A model generated the notes under the pieces. The model was not told the DNA's origin and made no database searches. It was given only the letters and a program-made list of their open reading frames with translations. A program made the position numbers and the translations under genes. Of a DNA stretch of 64,000 nt, positions 59,016 through 64,000 are shown one piece after another. The stretch comes from Armillaria gallica (lineage: Eukaryota; Basidiomycota; Agaricomycetes; Agaricales; Physalacriaceae): contig JBANDB010000001.1 in the NCBI GenBank assembly GCA_037576215.1, forward strand, positions 7,688,001 through 7,752,000, read 5' to 3'. Each line of letters opens with the position of its first letter. The stretch's first letter is position 1.

Positions 59016-60363
59016 CTAATGATTGGTTCCATTGTGAGCTTCAATTATTGCTGAAAGTCTAATCACTGCCTCGCAACATACCTCTATGCCCCAATTTGAA
59101 TCTTCCGCCTCAAAATAAAAATTTCCCATCAACTCCTTCACGAACTTGATATCCTCGTCGTCATTTAGAGCCACGTTGGCCTCGTCTTCTTCGTTGATGG
59201 CCTGGTCCACCTCTGGAGGAGCGAAAGGATAGTTATCGTTGATATCCCCATCGACACCATAGTACGGATCTCTTCTGGCCTCATCAACACTATCTCCGGG
59301 ATCACCTGTCCAGTATCCACGTCGAATAGCTCTTTCTCGGCTAAGCTCGTATATTGCGACGGGGGTCTTGTAATGCTCTGTTCGAAGCTGATGATGGTTC
59401 CATGCATCACGGGTACGTCTTCAATAATAACAGGGAATCTTTGGTAACGACTTTACCATCGTCGCAGGTCTCGACAATTTGGTCTCCAATCCGGGATCTT
59501 CAGACGGCTCTCCAGGAGGGACATTCCTCTAGGAAGTGGGGTGCATGGCAGTCAGCATGATTGAAGCATAATATGTGGAAAGAAACTACCTGTAGATGGG
59601 CGGTTGCAGAACATTCACAAAAAAGACATACCGTGCTTGCTGGGATAGTCGTCGCTTCTATATCGACATTCTCAACAGGAAAAAAATGCTCCCAGTTCGT
59701 GTTGCACCTTTGGAGATCGCGACATGGACCGAGGCGTGAAACTGGAAGCCTGAAAGCCATGGTAAAGGCCGAGCGTGAGACTTGGAAGATGGTGGTTTAC
59801 AGGCAGTGGGGCAAACCGGGATTCACATCTATAAAAAAAATCACGGCGTTCCGCAAAATAATAAATATAACAAAACAGACGTCCTTGTTGATAGCTTGTA
59901 CTCTGGCCATTACTGAGAATGTAGCCGAGCAATGTGAAACTGGCGAACCACTAAGTTCAAGTTGCAAGTCGAACACCTGGACAAACTTGTGTAACGCTCC
60001 TTTGAAGCAGAGAACAGAACTTGCAGGAACATCTAAGACGAAACTGAACTTGTGAAGTAGGGATAGGCATAAGCTTGCGTTGTGCAAGGATTGAACGTGG
60101 AAGTTGGTAACACGGTCGCGTTGTTGTGCTATGTGTGGCAGCGAACTTGCGATCAAAATTGGTCACTTGTTGTAGCTGATTTTTTGGACGTTATTACGCC
60201 CATAGGTTCTTACCAGGATCTGGCTTTTACTCTGATGCGAACTTAACTTGGCACCTTCGCCAAGTCCAACCTGTAGGTTCGCCGTCAAAGCTTCCAGTTT
60301 ATCTAGGCAATAGTTCAAATTTTGTACTTCATTATGGGCTGAGAAAAGTGGTAGTACCTTCAT
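59016..60363 (-). CDS. candidate multi-exon gene of unknown function
   Basis: Several overlapping minus-strand open stretches suggest one or two intron-containing genes. Likely coding pieces are MKVLPLFSAHNEVQNLNYCL (60363-60163), a middle part with VTNFHVQSLHNASLCLSLLH (near 60090), MAFRLPVSRLGPCRDLQRCN (from 59760), and a C-terminal part, either LAEKELFDVDTGQVIPEIVL (59410-59165) or the acidic VDQAINEEDEANVALNDDED ending at 59016. GT-AG pairs such as 59523-59580 can join some of them. I do not recognise a family, and exon choice is a guess. CpG content and lack of repeats say this is host sequence. Confidence 0.35.
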
Positions 60364-61235
60364 GTCAGATAGCGTGGATCATAGCGAGGATTTGTCGCTG
60401 CGCAGACAAGAGCGCCGTAAACCGCGGCGGATTTCATGCTATGGACGAGGAGAGATCGAACTTACGCCAAGGTATAGTTGCATGCACAACCTTACCGGTC
60501 AATTAGTTTAGAACGAAGATTTCTGCTTCTCAGAATCAAGACAAAAACCAGACAACGTTCGACTCTGACCGTCGTTCGCATAAAGCCGTCTTGGACATGA
60601 ACGACTGCTCGGAGTGTCAAACACTTTGCACTAGAGAGTATGAGATCTTTCAAGATCCCTAATTTTAATGTTAGGTGAATGTCTCACAATAAGGTAGAGC
60701 CAAGGATAAAGATGTATATATTATGGTTCAGACGCTGGGCAGGGCCTGGTCTGCTTTCGCGGGGAAGTAACGCACAAAGAAACACTAAAAATAGCAGAGC
60801 AAGGTAAGACCTTCGAGAAAGCATCTCATTGGCGAAAGCTAGCGAGCCAAGCGGGTGAAAATGCTACGAACACGGCACCGATGGATAAGACAGTGATACA
60901 TTTTCCAAATGCTTTGAGAGTCTTTAATTTTGCCAAGTTTAGATAAGATATATGAAGAGTTAGAGAAGAGAGTAGCCAGAGATTAAAGAGAACGAGCAAA
61001 TTCAGCAGGTACGTTCGTCGTCGCTGTTGCACTTGAGGCTAGTTGATTGCCGGAAATCGCTACTTTTGGGTTACACAATCTCGGACCGATATTTGCCGAT
61101 AATATCTTCCTGTTACCGTCATGATTGTCGTCCTCCAAGGATACGGGTGATGTCGCATTATCCCTGCTGGTCGTCTGCGCAGTGAAGACGAATCTCAAGG
61201 TACTCCTTGGTGGAGATTAATAAATGCTTTCCATG
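60364..61235. other. intergenic or 5' gene region with two short minus-strand ORFs
   Basis: ORFs at 61198-60983 and 61032-60826 overlap; the second has a hydrophobic stretch (FGKCITVLSIGAVFVAFSP) that could be a membrane span. They may be exons of a small gene. No motif supports a function. Confidence 0.25.
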
Positions 61236-63210
61236 GCAAAAAAAGTATTGCTTCTGACGTCCTCAGCCTCGAATTCGTAACCCAGGGAATTGAACCCCAC
61301 TGTTATGTCTTGATGTTTGACTACGCAGCACATACGTGAGGAAAATGTTGGCTAAAGGAAGCGTGCTTCTAGATGCACCCGTACATCCTTCGTACAATGA
61401 ACAAATAAAGGAAGAACTTTTTCCTTTTGGTGAGCCCTAGGCATCGAATTTGAGGGGCGAAAAAAGGGAGGTAGCAAAAGTGTACCCTAGAAAATCGAAT
61501 CCCGAGGCAGAGAGATTCGCCTTTTGACCATGAAACTGGGCGAGGTCAGTACGGTGCTTGTCAAGTAACTAGCGGTCCTGATTTGGGACAAGTCATATAT
61601 AACTGTTACGAGCCGGAACGCTGGGCGGGTGACAAAAGTGTATGGAGCAGTACATGCAGATGCAGGGAGTCGAACCCCGCTGGTTCATACGGAGATACTC
61701 GCAGTTATACCATATCTGAGACGTAGCGCTTAGAGCCTTAAGACGAGTTGATCTTGTGCGTGAAGATAACAAAGTTGGTCCGAGGTCCTCCTTCTTAGTG
61801 ATTTCTGAGAGAGGCCGCTGATGGGAAATACAGAATAAACCTGTAATTGAGTAGAGCCGCAACCGCGCCTGTGAAGGGTGTAAATTAATCTCTTAGAAGA
61901 GCTCGGGTACAGCGATTAAACCTTGCGATAAATGTCAGTCACTATACCATACGCGAATGCACTTTTTGGCTTTAGAAATTACACGTCGGGACTCGGCGCG
62001 TGTTTCTCAAGAATAAACACATGCTTTGCGGAAGGTATGAACTTTTAAAGCAAGGGGAGAGCACGAGCTGGGGTGAAACTTGAGGGGACTAGGGCATAAT
62101 TGTCAGACTCATCGCTTGTGTACTGTTGAAGTAGACAACAACAAAAAAATGTACCACGAGCGAACCCCAGGCATCCAATTTTTTGTGCGATCATCTATTA
62201 ATAATCACATTCGAGTGCGTTGCGGATAATTTCGTGACTTTGATTGTGGGGCGATTTCTTTCTGTTCGGGTGAGAGCGTGCAAGACCGAAATTGATCACT
62301 CCTGGAAAAACATCTTTCTGTGGAGTATTTGTCCTCAGGGAATTGAACACCGCAGTCTGATGTCCAGATCTGGATGGAAAACGAAAACGTGGCTCGCATT
62401 AGTGGGTCCATTCCAGTTATTTCTTGTCTCTGGGTATGCGATGTTTGACAAAGTAATGACTTTACAACCTGGATTCTCAAGATTGTAGCTGCAAAGAACG
62501 AAATCCTCTGCACGGCTTCTCGCTTCATCTGTGAGTAACAGCGAACGAAGTCACTTTAAAAAAGGGGAATTTTCTATTTCTAGTTGGATATAGGGGATTG
62601 AACTCTACCCGTCTCCGTGCAAACGATTGGACGATATCCACTGGTTGTAGAGACAAAATGGGATTAGTCTACGTATAACAACGAAATCTGCGACTAAGAG
62701 TCGGCATATGGCCAGAAGATGTCGATGATTGTGGAGCTGGACATCAAGTATCCTTGAAAAAAGAGGCGAAATTGATGTGCAAACGTTGAAAGGGAGTTGA
62801 ACCTAGAGCGGTCTTATCATCATTGAACGATGTCCGACTGTGAATAGAATACTGAAGCCTGTATGTATTCACTGTCGAGAATACGAGCGGAAATGATCCG
62901 CGGCGCGTTGAACCAAGTCGAATACCGGTGTACCCAAACGAGAGCCCGGTATCAGTACGCCGTTGAAGCTGTAACGAGACATAACATACAACATTTGAAA
63001 AGGACATACTCAGCATGGCAAGAAATTCGGAGGCAAGGATTGCACCGTGAAACACGAATCCCAAAGATCACAGTGACAGCTACCAACTGAGATGAATGAA
63101 GAGAAGGCACTTTAGCCAGAGGTGGGACTTGAGATAAGCAGAGGTTCAGACTCGTAGTAAAATTGCTAGGGTGCAGAGAGGGTTTCGGAACCCTAAGATG
63201 CACGGGTAGA
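61236..63210 (-). repeat. scattered tRNA relics, mostly on the minus strand
   Basis: About ten short stretches look like the 3' half of tRNAs read on the minus strand: GGGGTTCAATTCCC (61284-61297), GGGGTTCGACTCCC (61665-61678), and related words near 61500, 62160, 62335, 62600, 62797, 63030 and 63190. Some have an A-box-like partner (TATGGTATAGTGACTGAC near 61945; TATGGTATAACTGCGAG near 61705). Spacing is irregular (150-350 bp). No protein-coding gene is recognised in this block. Individual matches are short, and only the set as a whole is convincing. Confidence 0.45.
61657..61718 (-). tRNA. shortened tRNA-like relic with A- and B-box
   Basis: The minus strand reads CAGATATGGTATAACTGCG ... 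GGGGTTCGACTCCC ... ATCTG. The ends pair (CAGAT with ATCTG), the B-box GGTTCGACTCC fits the consensus fully, and TGGTATAACTG fits an A-box. At 62 nt it is about 10 nt short and I find no proper anticodon stem, so it is a relic rather than a working tRNA gene. Confidence 0.4.
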
Positions 63211-63550
63211 GATCGTGGAATGGAAAGGTTTATGAAAAGCAAGCTTCTCGCCATGTCGTTGGTACGTGGGCAGCCGCCGGCGAGTAATTGAGGCGAGCGA
63301 AAGGGAATTCAAGGGAAAGGATCTTATCACGTACATGCCGTCACCCAATAGCAGACAACCGTCGGGACCGTTATGCATGCAGCAGCTGTCAGGCGATTGT
63401 TGCGAGTGGATGGACCGGCATCGCGGCAGAGTCCTTGTCATATTCGGATACGTCATCTGATGCGCGTACGTCATCGTTGCCGGGCCACTTGCGCATTCCT
63501 TCCACCATGTATATGAGGAATCGGCTTTTGAATCGGTACGTATGCCCCTC

Positions 63551-63560
63551 CTATCTATAA
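63551..63560 (+). promoter_or_regulatory. TATA-like box of the NAPE-PLD-like gene
   Basis: CTATCTATAA lies about 40-48 bp upstream of the ATG at 63599, a plausible distance for a short leader. If the upstream in-frame ATG at 63542 were used, this would lie inside the gene, which is one reason to prefer 63599. Confidence 0.4.
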
Positions 63561-63598
63561 GAGCGACCCGCAGACTGGGCTCATATTTATCTACAGCC

Positions 63599-64000
63599 AT
63601 GCTTTCGACCGCCACCATCCGCGTTGTTGACGAGGACAACAAGGAAGATAAAGGAGGTCGCCCAGCCCATTGGACATCCGACAAGCCAGTATGGTTCCAG
63701 AATCCTTGGCCGAGCTGGAGGGCTAATGGGAGGATGGATGCGCTGAGTATGGTGCGTGTTTTAGCTCTTGCTCTTTCGTCGCTAAATGCTTGCTAGTTTG
63801 CCCATGCTTCGCGCAACATGCCTGTCTTACCGAAAGACGGCACTACTGGGATTCCCGTGAGGACACCGACATGGGGCACGGAAGAGGAGCGTCAAGGCGA
63901 GATCAAGGCGACATGGTTGGGGCACGCCTGTTTCCTCGTTGAGCTGCCATTTGTGGCTTCGCTAGGGAGAGGAGCGAGGGTACTGTTCGACCCTGTATTC
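63599..64000 (+). CDS. NAPE-hydrolysing phospholipase D-like metallo-beta-lactamase, N-terminal part (runs off the window)
   Basis: Enzymes of this family cut N-acyl-phosphatidylethanolamines and have a zinc-dependent metallo-beta-lactamase fold. Exon 1 is 63599-63751 (51 codons: MLSTATIRVVDEDNKED, then WFQNPWPSWR). A 45-bp GT-AG intron follows (63752-63796), and exon 2 from 63797 reads to the window end: RTPTWG, then IKATWLGHACFLVELP and ARVLFDPVF, the signatures of the family's N-terminal part. The zinc-binding HXHXDH motif would lie beyond 64000. An in-frame ATG at 63542 could add 19 residues. There are no stops, the intron is canonical and CpG is normal, so the gene looks intact so far. 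Confidence 0.85.

Noticed and set aside
63193..63684. 163-codon minus-strand ORF overlapping the NAPE-PLD-like gene
   Set aside because: It has no domain and lies antisense to the promoter and first exon of a gene with clear motifs and a clean intron.
1..64000. CRISPR array, rRNA operon or bacterial operon features
   Set aside because: Introns, Helitrons and Ty3/Gypsy elements show a fungal genome, and no regular spacer array or rRNA sequence was seen.

Overview
The window looks like a transposon-rich chromosome arm of a basidiomycete fungus, most likely a mushroom-forming agaricomycete. The evidence is the gene structure (45-60 bp GT-AG introns, up to about 15 exons in a 2.3 kb gene), the element types (Helitrons, a chromodomain Ty3/Gypsy element), and the host families seen: berberine-bridge-like oxidase, subtilisin S8, TAP-like alpha/beta hydrolase and a NAPE-PLD-like phospholipase. 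Only two or three genes on the right look alive.

Layout. 0.9-5.4 kb: a Helitron Rep/helicase gene in one reading frame with 13 internal stops. 5.4-7.4 kb: decayed ORFs of unknown function. 7.4-8.5 kb: an LTR-like block with 16 copies of ACTAGT. 8.5-16.35 kb: a Ty3/Gypsy gag-pol, cut off after RNase H, with a 1.6 kb insertion in gag that carries six tRNA T-arm-like units. 16.37-17.7 kb: the N-terminal part of a second, inverted Helitron. 18.5-20.7 kb: a decayed member of a multicopy basidiomycete family. 22-36.3 kb: a nested repeat complex. Repeat A (two copies) is interrupted once by repeat C and once by both a 266 bp CACTG MITE and a 3,345 bp TIR element; a broken berberine-bridge-like oxidase lies between. 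39.1-39.7 kb: a subtilisin fragment. 40.5-42.7 kb: a TAP-like hydrolase, decayed in its first half and clean in its second. 43.19-54.70 kb: a complete Ty3/Gypsy chromovirus (minus strand; two LTRs, 5-bp target duplication CAATC) whose gag is split by a 2.96 kb near-perfect palindrome with a tRNA-like sequence in each arm. 55.8-58.1 kb: a secreted subtilisin gene with one damaged splice donor. 61.2-63.2 kb: scattered tRNA relics. 63.6 kb to the end: the start of a NAPE-PLD-like gene.

Common theme. The damage in the elements is not random. Stops sit where families have a conserved Arg or Trp (CGA to TGA, TGG to TGA/TAG), catalytic residues are lost through CpG to CpA changes, and reading frames are kept over kilobases. 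All 13 base differences between the two LTRs of the chromovirus fall on CpG sites. This is the footprint expected from cytosine-methylation-linked or RIP-like C-to-T change at CpG, acting on repeats and spilling into a neighbouring host gene. I worked by eye, without alignment or database search; family names rest on motifs.
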